A stretch of 64,000 nt of DNA from Leptotrichia sp. oral taxon 218 (GTDB lineage Bacteria > Fusobacteriota > Fusobacteriia > Fusobacteriales > Leptotrichiaceae): contig NZ_CP072377.1 in the NCBI RefSeq assembly GCF_018128225.1, positions 682,001 to 746,000 of the forward strand. The letters are read 5' to 3'. Below are positions 50,107 through 58,373 of this stretch, piece by piece. A model generated the notes under the pieces. That model saw nothing but the letters and a program-made list of their open reading frames with translations, searched no databases and had not been told where the DNA came from. Position 1 is the stretch's first letter; each line of letters starts with the position of its first letter. A program made the position numbers and the translations under genes.

Positions 50107-50148
50107 TAAAAAAAGGAAAAAAAGAAAGAAAAGAAAGAAGTGGTTTAA

Positions 50149-51369
50149 ATGGCAGAAAATAAAGTAAAATTTGATACTGTCGAAGCTGCGATTGAAGACT
50201 TGAAAAAAGGTATTCCAGTTGTGGTTGTTGACGATGAAGATAGGGAAAATGAAGGAGATTTGATAATTCCAGCACAGGTTGCAACTTACGAATGGATGAA
50301 CTTTATTATAAATGAAGCAAGAGGACTTATGTGTGTTCCTGTTTCCCACGAAGTAGCTAAAAGACTTATGTTGGATCCAATGACTCATCACAATACCGAT
50401 CATCACGGGACAGCTTTTACAATTTCAGTAGATGCGGCTGAAGGGACAACAACTGGAATTTCGGTAGCTGACAGATTAAAAACTGTTTTGGATTTGGCAA
50501 ATCCGAATAAAAAGCCAGAAGATTTTTTAAGACCTGGACATATGTTTCCTTTGATTGCTAAGGAAAATGGGGTTTTGGAGAGAAGAGGACATACGGAAGC
50601 AGCAGTTGACCTGGCTAGACTTGCTGGATTTGAGCCAGTTGCAGTTATTATGGAAATGTTGAATCATGATGGAACTATGGCTAGAAGAGACGATTTGTTC
50701 GCATTTTGTCAAAAACATAATTTGAAAATTATTACAGTTGACGAATTAATTCTGTATAGAAAAAATAATGAAAAATTGGTAAAAGGTGAAGCTAGTGTCA
50801 AAATACCGACAAAATTTGGGACATTTGACTTTGTTGGTTACAGCGATAAAATAGAAGATAAAGAATATATTGCTATAATTAAAGGAAATGTGAAAGATAA
50901 AGAAAATGTGAGTGTAAGACTTCATTCTGAGTGTTTGACTGGCGATGTCTTTGGATCAAAAAGATGTGACTGCCAAGATCAGTTGCACAGAGCTTTAAAT
51001 GAAATTGAAAAAAAAGGTGAAGGTCTGGTTATTTATTTAAGACAGGAAGGTCGTGGAATTGGGATTTTGAATAAATTAAAAGCCTATAAACTTCAAGATG
51101 AAGGATTTGATACGGTAGAAGCTAATCATAAACTTGGATTTGAAGAAGATCTTAGAGATTATGCGGTGGCAGCTCAAATAATAAAAGATTTGGGAATAAA
51201 ATCAATTTCACTTATGACAAATAATCCAGCTAAAATTAAAGGTCTTGAAAATTATAAAATAAAAGTTGTAAACAGAGAAGAAATTGAAATTCCTGCAAAT
51301 GAAATTGATGGAAAATATTTGAAAACTAAAAAAGAAAAAATGGGACATATCTTAAAACAGGAATTATAA
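50149..51369 (+). CDS. ribBA: Bifunctional dihydroxybutanone-phosphate synthase / GTP cyclohydrolase II
   Basis: A 406-residue fusion supplying both riboflavin precursors. RibB part (1-205): D-D-E-D-R-E-N-E-G-D near 26-35, T-H-H-N-T-D-H-H-G-T-A-F near 82-93, R-R-G-H-T-E-A near 146. RibA part (from about 215): zinc site C-L-T-G-D-V-F-G-S-K-R-C-D-C near 263-276, R-Q-E-G-R-G-I-G near 301, and N-N-P-A-K near 360. Last gene of the FMN-controlled operon. Confidence 0.95.
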   Translation: MAENKVKFDTVEAAIEDLKKGIPVVVVDDEDRENEGDLIIPAQVATYEWMNFIINEARGLMCVPVSHEVAKRLMLDPMTHHNTDHHGTAFTISVDAAEGTTTGISVADRLKTVLDLANPNKKPEDFLRPGHMFPLIAKENGVLERRGHTEAAVDLARLAGFEPVAVIMEMLNHDGTMARRDDLFAFCQKHNLKIITVDELILYRKNNEKLVKGEASVKIPTKFGTFDFVGYSDKIEDKEYIAIIKGNVKDKENVSVRLHSECLTGDVFGSKRCDCQDQLHRALNEIEKKGEGLVIYLRQEGRGIGILNKLKAYKLQDEGFDTVEANHKLGFEEDLRDYAVAAQIIKDLGIKSISLMTNNPAKIKGLENYKIKVVNREEIEIPANEIDGKYLKTKKEKMGHILKQEL

Positions 51370-51390
51370 AAATTATAAAATATTAACGAA

Positions 51391-51421
51391 ATTACAGCAT
51401 TTAATGTTGTAATTTTTTTTA
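51391..51421 (+). terminator. Terminator of the riboflavin operon
   Basis: Stem ATTACAGCAT/TGTTGTAAT (one G-T pair, short loop) and an eight-T tail. Confidence 0.8.
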
Positions 51422-51453
51422 TAAAAATAATTAAAATTTTAAAATATTTGTGA

Positions 51454-51459
51454 TATAAT
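51454..51459 (+). promoter_or_regulatory. -10 box ahead of the 146-residue exported protein
   Basis: TATAAT in TGTGATATAAT context, the same extended form as at 32301-32310. There is no clear -35. Confidence 0.5.
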
Positions 51460-51540
51460 TAATTGAGAAAAATAAAATAAAAAATAAATTTAAATTCTAA
51501 TTAAAAAGAAATAACATAAATTTTTTATTTTTAAATTAAA

Positions 51541-51650
51541 AAATTTTGAGATAAAAAAATAAAATAAAAAAATAAAATAAAAATAAAAATAATAAAAAAT
51601 AAAATAAAAATAATAAAAAATAAAAAGTAAAAAGTAAAAAGTAAAAGGAG
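51541..51650. repeat. A-rich simple repeat tract
   Basis: About 110 bases made of AAAATA, AATAAAAA and, last, four GTAAAAA units leading into the AAAAGGAG ribosome binding site of the next gene. No gene. Length changes here would alter the leader of that gene. Confidence 0.65.
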
Positions 51651-51657
51651 AAAAAAT

Positions 51658-52098
51658 ATGAAAAAATTATTGATTGCAGTACTAATTTTAAGCTCATTTT
51701 CATTTGCATCAGAAATTTGTACTTTTAAAAGTTCACCAAAATTTGAAAGTAAAGTGGAAAAATTTTCATTTGATAAGTTGGAAGTTTATACAGTAGGAAT
51801 AAAAATGTATGGAGCTGACAAAGTTCAAATTGATTACAGCACATTTAAAATACATGCGCCATCAACAAAAAGTAATAGTGTAACATTGCCTTTGGGAGAT
51901 GAAGTTAAAAAAATTGTTGTAAGTAAATCGGCAGCTGAAATTTTAATTCCAGAAAGTAAAAAAATATTGGTTCCTGGAAACAAAATAGGTACAAATAAAG
52001 GAACATTTGACATTAGACCAAGAAAAATAAATTTTGTTGTCGGAGAAAATGGAATAAAAAATATTTTTATTCAAAATGGAATAATTTATATAAATTAA
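51658..52098 (+). CDS. Small exported protein of unknown function
   Basis: A 146-residue protein with a clean Sec signal (cleavage after F-A-S near residue 18) and a beta-rich mature part of about 128 residues. No lipobox and no domain I recognise. One Cys early in the mature chain (I-C-T-F). It has its own extended -10 and a repeat-rich leader and precedes the polyamine genes by 42 bases, possibly reading through into them. It may be periplasmic or surface-bound. Confidence 0.7.
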   Translation: MKKLLIAVLILSSFSFASEICTFKSSPKFESKVEKFSFDKLEVYTVGIKMYGADKVQIDYSTFKIHAPSTKSNSVTLPLGDEVKKIVVSKSAAEILIPESKKILVPGNKIGTNKGTFDIRPRKINFVVGENGIKNIFIQNGIIYIN

Positions 52099-52140
52099 TA
52101 AATTAATTTAAAAATATTAAATAAAAGCAGGAGGAAAGAA

Positions 52141-53355
52141 ATGGGAAAAAAAGCGTTGATAATAGGAGCAGGAGGAGTATCAAATGTCGTGTGTCATAAA
52201 TGTGCACAAAATTCAGAAGTTTTTAGTTCAATTATGATCGCCAGTAGAACAAAATCTAAATGTGATGCAATTAAAGAAACAATTGAAAAAAGTAAATATG
52301 CGGGAAGAATTGATATTCAGACAGCTAAAGTTGATGCTGACAATGTGCCAGAACTTGTGGCATTAATAAATGAATATAAACCTGATATTGTGATAAATGT
52401 GGCACTACCTTATCAAGATTTGACAATAATGGATGCTTGTCTTGAAACTAAGACAGATTATTTGGATACAGCCAATTATGAACCGCTAGATACGGCGAAA
52501 TTTGAATATAAATGGCAGTGGGACTATCGTAAAAAATTTGAAGATGCTGGGATTACAGCGATTTTAGGTTGCGGATTTGATCCAGGTGTGACTGGAGTAT
52601 TTTCAGCTTATGCACAAAAGCATTATTTTGATGAAATTAATTATATTGACATTCTTGACGCAAATGCTGGAGATCATGGGTATCCGTTTGCGACAAATTT
52701 TAATCCTGAAATAAATATAAGAGAAGTGACTGCTAATGGAAGTTACTGGGAAGATGGAAAATGGGTGGAAACAAAGCCAATGGAAATTAAAAGAGTGTAT
52801 AATTTTCCGCAAATTGGGGAAAAGGATATGTATTTGCTTCATCACGAAGAACTTGAGTCACTTGCATTAAATATAAAAGGTATTAAGAGAATTAGATTTT
52901 TTATGACTTTTGGGCAAAGTTACTTGACTCACTTAAAAGTATTGGAAAATGTGGGAATGACTTCGATTGAGCCAATTGATTTTGAAGGTCAAAAAATTGT
53001 GCCACTGCAGTTTTTAAAAGCTGTGCTTCCAGATCCTGCTTCACTTGGACCTAGAACTAAAGGAAAGACGAATATTGGAAATATTTTTAGAGGGAAAAAA
53101 GATGGAAAAGATAAAACTTATTATCTTTACAATGTCTGTACACATGAAGAATGCTACAAAGAAGTTAGCTCTCAAGCAATTTCATATACAACTGGAGTTC
53201 CAGCGATGATTGGAGCATCTATGGTGCTTACTGGAGAGTGGAAAAAACCAGGAGTTTACAATGTGGAAGAACTTGATCCTGATAAATTTATGGATGCATT
53301 AAACAAATTTGGACTTCCTTGGATTGAAGATTTTAATCCTGAATTAGTGGATTAG
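52141..53355 (+). CDS. Carboxynorspermidine/carboxyspermidine synthase (saccharopine-dehydrogenase family)
   Basis: A 404-residue NADPH enzyme that condenses aspartate semialdehyde with a diamine (putrescine or diaminopropane). Rossmann start A-L-I-I-G-A-G-G-V-S-N-V near 5-16; D-T-A-N-Y-E-P near 107; G-C-G-F-D-P-G-V-T-G-V near 142-152, typical of the LYS1-like carboxynorspermidine synthases. The decarboxylase gene follows after 60 bases. Strong AGGAGGAAAG site. Confidence 0.93.
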   Translation: MGKKALIIGAGGVSNVVCHKCAQNSEVFSSIMIASRTKSKCDAIKETIEKSKYAGRIDIQTAKVDADNVPELVALINEYKPDIVINVALPYQDLTIMDACLETKTDYLDTANYEPLDTAKFEYKWQWDYRKKFEDAGITAILGCGFDPGVTGVFSAYAQKHYFDEINYIDILDANAGDHGYPFATNFNPEINIREVTANGSYWEDGKWVETKPMEIKRVYNFPQIGEKDMYLLHHEELESLALNIKGIKRIRFFMTFGQSYLTHLKVLENVGMTSIEPIDFEGQKIVPLQFLKAVLPDPASLGPRTKGKTNIGNIFRGKKDGKDKTYYLYNVCTHEECYKEVSSQAISYTTGVPAMIGASMVLTGEWKKPGVYNVEELDPDKFMDALNKFGLPWIEDFNPELVD

Positions 53356-53415
53356 TTTTTGTGAAAATTTTTTTAAATCAAAAATTTTAACAAAATATTT
53401 AAATTAGGAGGAAAA

Positions 53416-54603
53416 GTGACAAAAAATAAATATATAGACATAGATATTACAAATCTTCCAACGCCATCATTTTTGGTGGATGAAAGACTTTTGAAAAAAA
53501 ATTTGGAAGTGTTGAAAGGTGTTAAAGATAGAACTGGATGTAAAATTTTGTTGGCACAAAAAGGATTTTCAATGTTTTATTTTTATCCGTTAATAGCGCA
53601 GTATTTGGACGGAACTACAGCAAGTTCACTATTTGAGGCAAAACTTGGCTATGAAGAAATGGAAAAAAAAGTTTCTGATAAAAATATCGAAACTCACATT
53701 TTTAATCCAGCTTACAGAGATGATGAATTTGATGAAATATTAGATTTAACTAATCATATCGTGTTTAATTCGTTTAATCAGTGGGCTAAATTTAAAGACA
53801 GAGTTTTTGCTAAAACAAAAGAAACTGGAAAAAAAATAAGCTGTGGACTTAGAATTAATCCTGAATTTTCAGAAGTTGAAACAGAAATCTACAATCCTGC
53901 GGGAAGATATTCAAGATTTGGAGTGACTTTGGAAAATTTTGACGAAAAAAGACTTTCTGGATTAGAAGGACTTCATTTCCACGCACTTTGTGAGCAAAAT
54001 TCCGACGCTTTGGAAAATGTGCTAAAAATATTTGAAGAAAAGTTTGGAAAGTATCTTTATGATATGAAATGGGTAAATTTTGGCGGTGGACATCATATCA
54101 CTCGAAAAGACTACGACATAGAAAAACTTGTGAGATGCATAAATCATATAAAAAACAAATATGATGTAGAAGTTTATCTTGAACCTGGGGAAGCTGTTGC
54201 GCTAAATACTGGATTTTTGGTATCAGAAGTGCTGGATATGACGAAAAATGAAATTGATATACTTTTGCTTGATACATCGGCTTCGTGTCACATGCCTGAT
54301 GTTTTAGAAATGCCGTATAGACCATATATTTTCGGTTCTGGAATGCCAAATGAGAAAAAATATAATTATAGACTTGGTGGACCAACTTGTCTTGCAGGAG
54401 ATATTATCGGAGATTATTCTTTTGATGAGCCAGTAAAAGTTGGGGATAAACTGATTTTTACCGATATGGCGCATTACAGCATGGTTAAAACAAATACTTT
54501 CAACGGAATAAATCTTCCGTCAATTGCGGTTTATACTGAAAAAGATGGATTAAAAGTTATTCATACATTTAAGTATGAAGATTTTCGTAATAGACTTTCT
54601 TAG
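53416..54603 (+). CDS. nspC: Carboxynorspermidine decarboxylase
   Basis: A 395-residue PLP enzyme of the alanine-racemase-fold decarboxylases. The PLP lysine is in L-L-A-Q-K-G-F near 44; G-L-H-F-H-A-L-C-E near 175-183; G-G-G-H-H-I near 211; E-P-G-E-A near 248; D-T-S-A-S-C-H near 276-282 holds the catalytic Cys region. It finishes norspermidine or spermidine synthesis by the route that needs no decarboxylated SAM. The start is GTG at 53416 behind AGGAGG. Confidence 0.94.
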   Translation: MTKNKYIDIDITNLPTPSFLVDERLLKKNLEVLKGVKDRTGCKILLAQKGFSMFYFYPLIAQYLDGTTASSLFEAKLGYEEMEKKVSDKNIETHIFNPAYRDDEFDEILDLTNHIVFNSFNQWAKFKDRVFAKTKETGKKISCGLRINPEFSEVETEIYNPAGRYSRFGVTLENFDEKRLSGLEGLHFHALCEQNSDALENVLKIFEEKFGKYLYDMKWVNFGGGHHITRKDYDIEKLVRCINHIKNKYDVEVYLEPGEAVALNTGFLVSEVLDMTKNEIDILLLDTSASCHMPDVLEMPYRPYIFGSGMPNEKKYNYRLGGPTCLAGDIIGDYSFDEPVKVGDKLIFTDMAHYSMVKTNTFNGINLPSIAVYTEKDGLKVIHTFKYEDFRNRLS

Positions 54604-54617
54604 TGAAAAGGAAAAGT

Positions 54618-55415
54618 ATGAGAAATATGGAAAATATAAAAAGTTATATATTAAAAATTGTTTTTTTATTGTCAATAACGATAAATATTAATGCTGGAAT
54701 ATTGACGCATGAATTTAGGACAGAAGAATTTGGGAATGTTGAAAAGACGGATAAAGATATTGTTATTTTGATGCATGGTATTTACAGTAAATTGGACAAT
54801 TTGGAGTATATTGAGAAAAAATTGGAGAAAAATGGATATTCAGGAGTTAATATTCAGTATCCAACTACTAAAGATGATATTCAAGATATAGCACGAAAAT
54901 ATATTGAGCCAGAAATTGAGAAAAAAATTAAAGTTTTAGATGAAATAAATAAAAAAAGATTATCGGAAAACAAAAAAAAATTAAAAATAAACTTTGTAGT
55001 TCATTCAATGGGTTCAGTCGTTTTGAGATATCAATTACAAGAAAATACTTTTGAAGAATTAGGAAAAGTAGTGTTTCTTTCGCCACCATCTCACGGAAGT
55101 TCAATGGCAGGAAATTTTTTTACAGAACTGTTAAGTCCATATTTGGGGAAAGCGATAAAACAGATAAATGTTCAAAAAGATAGTTTTGTAAATCAGCTGA
55201 AAGAGCCAGATTACAACTGTTATGTCATGGTTGGAAATAGAGCAAATAATCCGTTATATTCGGTAATAACAGATGGAGAAAGTGACGGAGCAGTTCCAGT
55301 TAAAAGTGCAAAATTGGAAAACTGTAAATTTAAAATAATTGATGGGGAAAGTCATTCAAGCATTTTAAAGTCAGATAAAGTTATGCAAGAAATTTTGAAA
55401 TATTTTAAAGAATAA
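54618..55415 (+). CDS. Exported alpha/beta hydrolase (lipase-like)
   Basis: A 265-residue protein with a signal peptide (hydrophobic about 10-26). Hydrolase marks: V-I-L-M-H-G-I-Y-S near 52-60 (oxyanion loop), nucleophile V-H-S-M-G-S near 132-137, an acidic residue in D-G-E-S-D-G-A-V-P near 222, and final His in G-E-S-H-S-S near 246. The pattern is that of DUF676/PGAP1-like or Bacillus LipA-like lipases. It follows nspC with 14 bases. The start ATG 54618 is chosen because AAGGAAAAG lies before it; a GTG at 54603 overlaps the nspC stop. Substrate unknown. Confidence 0.75.
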   Translation: MRNMENIKSYILKIVFLLSITININAGILTHEFRTEEFGNVEKTDKDIVILMHGIYSKLDNLEYIEKKLEKNGYSGVNIQYPTTKDDIQDIARKYIEPEIEKKIKVLDEINKKRLSENKKKLKINFVVHSMGSVVLRYQLQENTFEELGKVVFLSPPSHGSSMAGNFFTELLSPYLGKAIKQINVQKDSFVNQLKEPDYNCYVMVGNRANNPLYSVITDGESDGAVPVKSAKLENCKFKIIDGESHSSILKSDKVMQEILKYFKE

Positions 55416-55455
55416 TTTAAAAAGTTTAAAAAATTTAAAAAAATAATTTTAAAAT

Positions 55456-55490
55456 AAAGACTAGAAAATAAAAAAATTCTAGTCTTTTTT
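55456..55490 (+). terminator. Terminator of the polyamine-lipase operon
   Basis: Stem AAAGACTAGAA/TTCTAGTCTTT with an AT loop and six T. Confidence 0.85.
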
Positions 55491-55550
55491 AAAAACTAAA
55501 AATAAAAAAATTAAATAAAATATTTTCTTAATAAAGAGAAAATTTAGTGC

Positions 55551-55579
55551 TGGACTTATATTAATCTTTTTAGTATAAT
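55551..55579 (+). promoter_or_regulatory. Promoter of the TerD-domain gene
   Basis: TGGACT (55551-55556), 17-base spacer, TATAAT (55574-55579), 34 bases before the start codon. Confidence 0.65.
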
Positions 55580-55612
55580 TAAGTATAAACTATTTTAAAA
55601 GGTGGAATAAAA

Positions 55613-58054
55613 ATGATAAAATCAATAAATAGCATTACTTTACGACATTTAAACGGAGTTTATGTCCAAGAGCAAAAACTAAATATTAAAAAAGCGAGTA
55701 GAAACAATACTTTGAGTATTGCTGAAATGGCTACAATTACAAAAAAATTTCAAGGTTATGGATATACTTTTGAAAAAAAGTTGGCACAGACAATTTTTAA
55801 AGTTGACAGGGACTATGCCATAGATTTATGTCGTGAAATGCTGGAAAATATTGAAGATTTTAAATCGGATAAAGGATATGAAGTTTTTTACAAAGATTTT
55901 CCAAAAGAAGTGATGAATATGGAAGAGGCTGATATTTACATAAATCAGATGCTTCATTACTGGTTTGGATATATTCCGAAACATAAAAATTTAAAAAATA
56001 AAAATATTGGATATGAAAAAAATGAACTAGCACAGTTAGTTGAACTTTCTCATTTAAAATTAGTAGCTGATTCTGATATTGAAAAATTATTTTATAATTT
56101 GCTTTCTAGCAATGTCACTTTGTCAAGTCAATATTTGGAAGATGTTTGCTTTTTATCAAACGGATTTTCTGAGAAAGAATTGGAAGAATATTCTGAAAAT
56201 ATTTTGATGAAGGAAACACTTACGACACTATCAAGTTATGTTTGGGAAAAAAGAAAAATTTTGATTGGAAATTTTGACACGGCTACGGATGTTTTGAGGT
56301 TTATTACGAAATTATCGAATGGTGAATTGAATACGAAATATATTTGCTTTGCATATTTTAGCAGAACGGAGTTAGCTCAAATTGTAAAAAAATTGGAAAA
56401 AATAAAAAATAGTTTTCCAGATATTAAAAGATACAAAAAACCGTGGCACAAATTTTTTAAATTAAATGCGAAAAAAATTAATTTGAAAAAATATCCAAAT
56501 GTTCAAAAAATTGTGAATATGCTGTTTTCAAAATTTGAATATGAAACGCCAAAAGGTTATTTTGACAAAGTGAAAAAAAATATTCCAAATATGTCAAATA
56601 AAGATTTGGAGAAATTTATTGGACTTTATTTAAAATTTTCTGGCGATTATGCTAGACAAGTTTTGTCGCTTTTGAATATTTCGAATAAAAAACAATATCA
56701 TATTTTGATAAATGGTCTAAAAAAATGCATGAAAGATGTAAATACAAGAGTTTTACTGCAACTTTACGACAGACTTTTAAATTTACAGAAAAAAAAACAA
56801 CTTGAAGAAATTAAAAAAAATAAAGAAATAGAAATAGAAATAAAAATAGAAAAAATTAAAAATTCGCAAATTACAGAAGAAGAAAAAACTGTGGAAGAAA
56901 TTTTTGAGAAAAAAAATTCACCTGAAAAACGCTCAAAAATTAGAAATGTTTTCAGAAATCTTGTTTTCAAGGAAGAACAGAAAGATGAATCTGAATTGGA
57001 AAAGCAAAAAAATATTGAAGAACAAAAAAATAAAACTGAAATTATTGAAACGCTTGAAAAAGAAAGAATTAGAAATTTACAGATGGAAATTCCAAGAGTT
57101 GTGAATAGCAAAGGAACTTGGAGAAAAATAGACGAAACGATATTTTTAAGTGATGAATTGATAGAAGACTTGATGGAAGTTGTAAAAAATGGAATTATTG
57201 AAAAGTTAAAAGAAAAAGATTCACTAAAAAAAGTATTTGTCGATGAAAGTTATAAAAATATTGCAGTTACAACGAGCGAAAAAGATAGCAACATTTCACT
57301 TCGTCCGATGACAAAAGGTTCAAAAATCAAATTTAACAGCGATGCCGAAGTCCTGAGATTTTTTGTTGGTTGGAAAAATTTTGAAAAAGATGGACTAAAA
57401 ATTCGAACAGATATTGATTTATCCGCTGTTTATTTCGATAGTGAGTTTAACTTTTTGAATTCACTTGCATATTATAATCAAATTGAAGAAGGTTTCGCTT
57501 TTAGTGGAGATATTGTGGATGCGCCTGATGGAGCACTGGAATTTATTGATATTTATGATTTGGAGAAAATTAAGAAAAAAGGAATTAATTATATTTTAAT
57601 GACGGTTAGAAGTTACAATGGTTTTAATTTTAAGGAAATTAACAGCGTATTTGCGGGAGTTTTAGAACTTACAAAAGAGGAGTCGCAAGATAGAAAAAAT
57701 ATGTTTAGCGCCGCAATTAGTCAAGGTTTTCAGATTTTATCGAAAAATTATACAACTAGTACAATTTTGGTGGATTTACAAAAATCAGAATACATTTGGA
57801 TTGATATGAATTTGCCTGTCAGTAAAAATTATAGAGATCAAAATAGACTTCAAAATAATGAAGCAGCTTATCTTGAAGATATTTTGAAATATTTTGTAAA
57901 CAAAGAATATATGACAATGTATGATTTGATTGAGATGAATGTGAAAGCTAGAGGAACAAAGGTTTTTGATAAAGAAGTGGCAGATGTCATATTTGATAGA
58001 ATTGATGTAGATAATCCGATTCCACTTGCACAAATTTTATCGAATTTTTATTAA
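55613..58054 (+). CDS. Large TerD-domain protein (MXAN_6230/SCO0854-like architecture)
   Basis: An 813-residue cytoplasmic protein. The N-terminal ~390 residues are helical, with the F-P-K-E-V...H-Y-W-F-G-Y-I-P segment near 100-120 seen in the large TerD-associated family. Residues about 390-490 are a Lys/Glu coiled coil. From about 590 a TerD-like domain reads I-R-T-D-I-D-L-S-A-V-Y-F-D, then F-S-G-D-I-V-D-A-P-D-G-A-L-E-F-I-D-I-Y near 640-660. TerD domains bind calcium and belong to stress or phage-defence-linked ter systems. No other ter gene is nearby. Confidence 0.7.
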   Translation: MIKSINSITLRHLNGVYVQEQKLNIKKASRNNTLSIAEMATITKKFQGYGYTFEKKLAQTIFKVDRDYAIDLCREMLENIEDFKSDKGYEVFYKDFPKEVMNMEEADIYINQMLHYWFGYIPKHKNLKNKNIGYEKNELAQLVELSHLKLVADSDIEKLFYNLLSSNVTLSSQYLEDVCFLSNGFSEKELEEYSENILMKETLTTLSSYVWEKRKILIGNFDTATDVLRFITKLSNGELNTKYICFAYFSRTELAQIVKKLEKIKNSFPDIKRYKKPWHKFFKLNAKKINLKKYPNVQKIVNMLFSKFEYETPKGYFDKVKKNIPNMSNKDLEKFIGLYLKFSGDYARQVLSLLNISNKKQYHILINGLKKCMKDVNTRVLLQLYDRLLNLQKKKQLEEIKKNKEIEIEIKIEKIKNSQITEEEKTVEEIFEKKNSPEKRSKIRNVFRNLVFKEEQKDESELEKQKNIEEQKNKTEIIETLEKERIRNLQMEIPRVVNSKGTWRKIDETIFLSDELIEDLMEVVKNGIIEKLKEKDSLKKVFVDESYKNIAVTTSEKDSNISLRPMTKGSKIKFNSDAEVLRFFVGWKNFEKDGLKIRTDIDLSAVYFDSEFNFLNSLAYYNQIEEGFAFSGDIVDAPDGALEFIDIYDLEKIKKKGINYILMTVRSYNGFNFKEINSVFAGVLELTKEESQDRKNMFSAAISQGFQILSKNYTTSTILVDLQKSEYIWIDMNLPVSKNYRDQNRLQNNEAAYLEDILKYFVNKEYMTMYDLIEMNVKARGTKVFDKEVADVIFDRIDVDNPIPLAQILSNFY

Positions 58055-58094
58055 AAAAACTTGATAAGTAGTGATTTTTATGTTAAAATAAACT

Positions 58095-58222
58095 AAAGAT
58101 TATTGTTAAAAAGTTATTCCTACTTCTGAACTTTGTAGAGCACAAAAGTGCTAATTGAAGGGGATTTCCTGAAATATGGATTCCCTTTCAGTCTAATATG
58201 AATAATTCACACAATAATCTTT
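58095..58222 (+). other. Structured inverted-repeat element upstream of the OPT gene
   Basis: 128 bases closed by perfect 12-base repeats AAAGATTATTGT (58095-58106) / ACAATAATCTTT (58211-58222). Inside are CTAC/GTAG, AGCAC-AAAA-GTGCT (58138-58151) and GAAGGG...CCCTTTC hairpins, giving a branched fold. It is either an unrecognised cis-regulatory RNA or a small mobile inverted-repeat element; no known riboswitch consensus is visible. Confidence 0.45.
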
Positions 58223-58261
58223 GTTTAAAATTTAAAATAGTAAAAAATAACAAATAAAAAG

Positions 58262-58334
58262 TTGCTGTAAAAATTATTCTTATTTCTAAAGTTTTGTTTT
58301 CAACAATTGTGAATAATTGGTGCAGCAATTTTAT
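58262..58334 (+). terminator. Long hairpin before the OPT gene (possible attenuator)
   Basis: TTGCTG...AATTATTC (58262-58279) pairs with GAATAATT...CAGCAA (58311-58328), followed by TTTTATTT, 46 bases before the OPT start. With the upstream branched element it has the layout of an aptamer plus terminator. Confidence 0.45.
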
Positions 58335-58373
58335 TTATAAAATCTTTTTATATAATGAAGGAGAAAGATTGAT

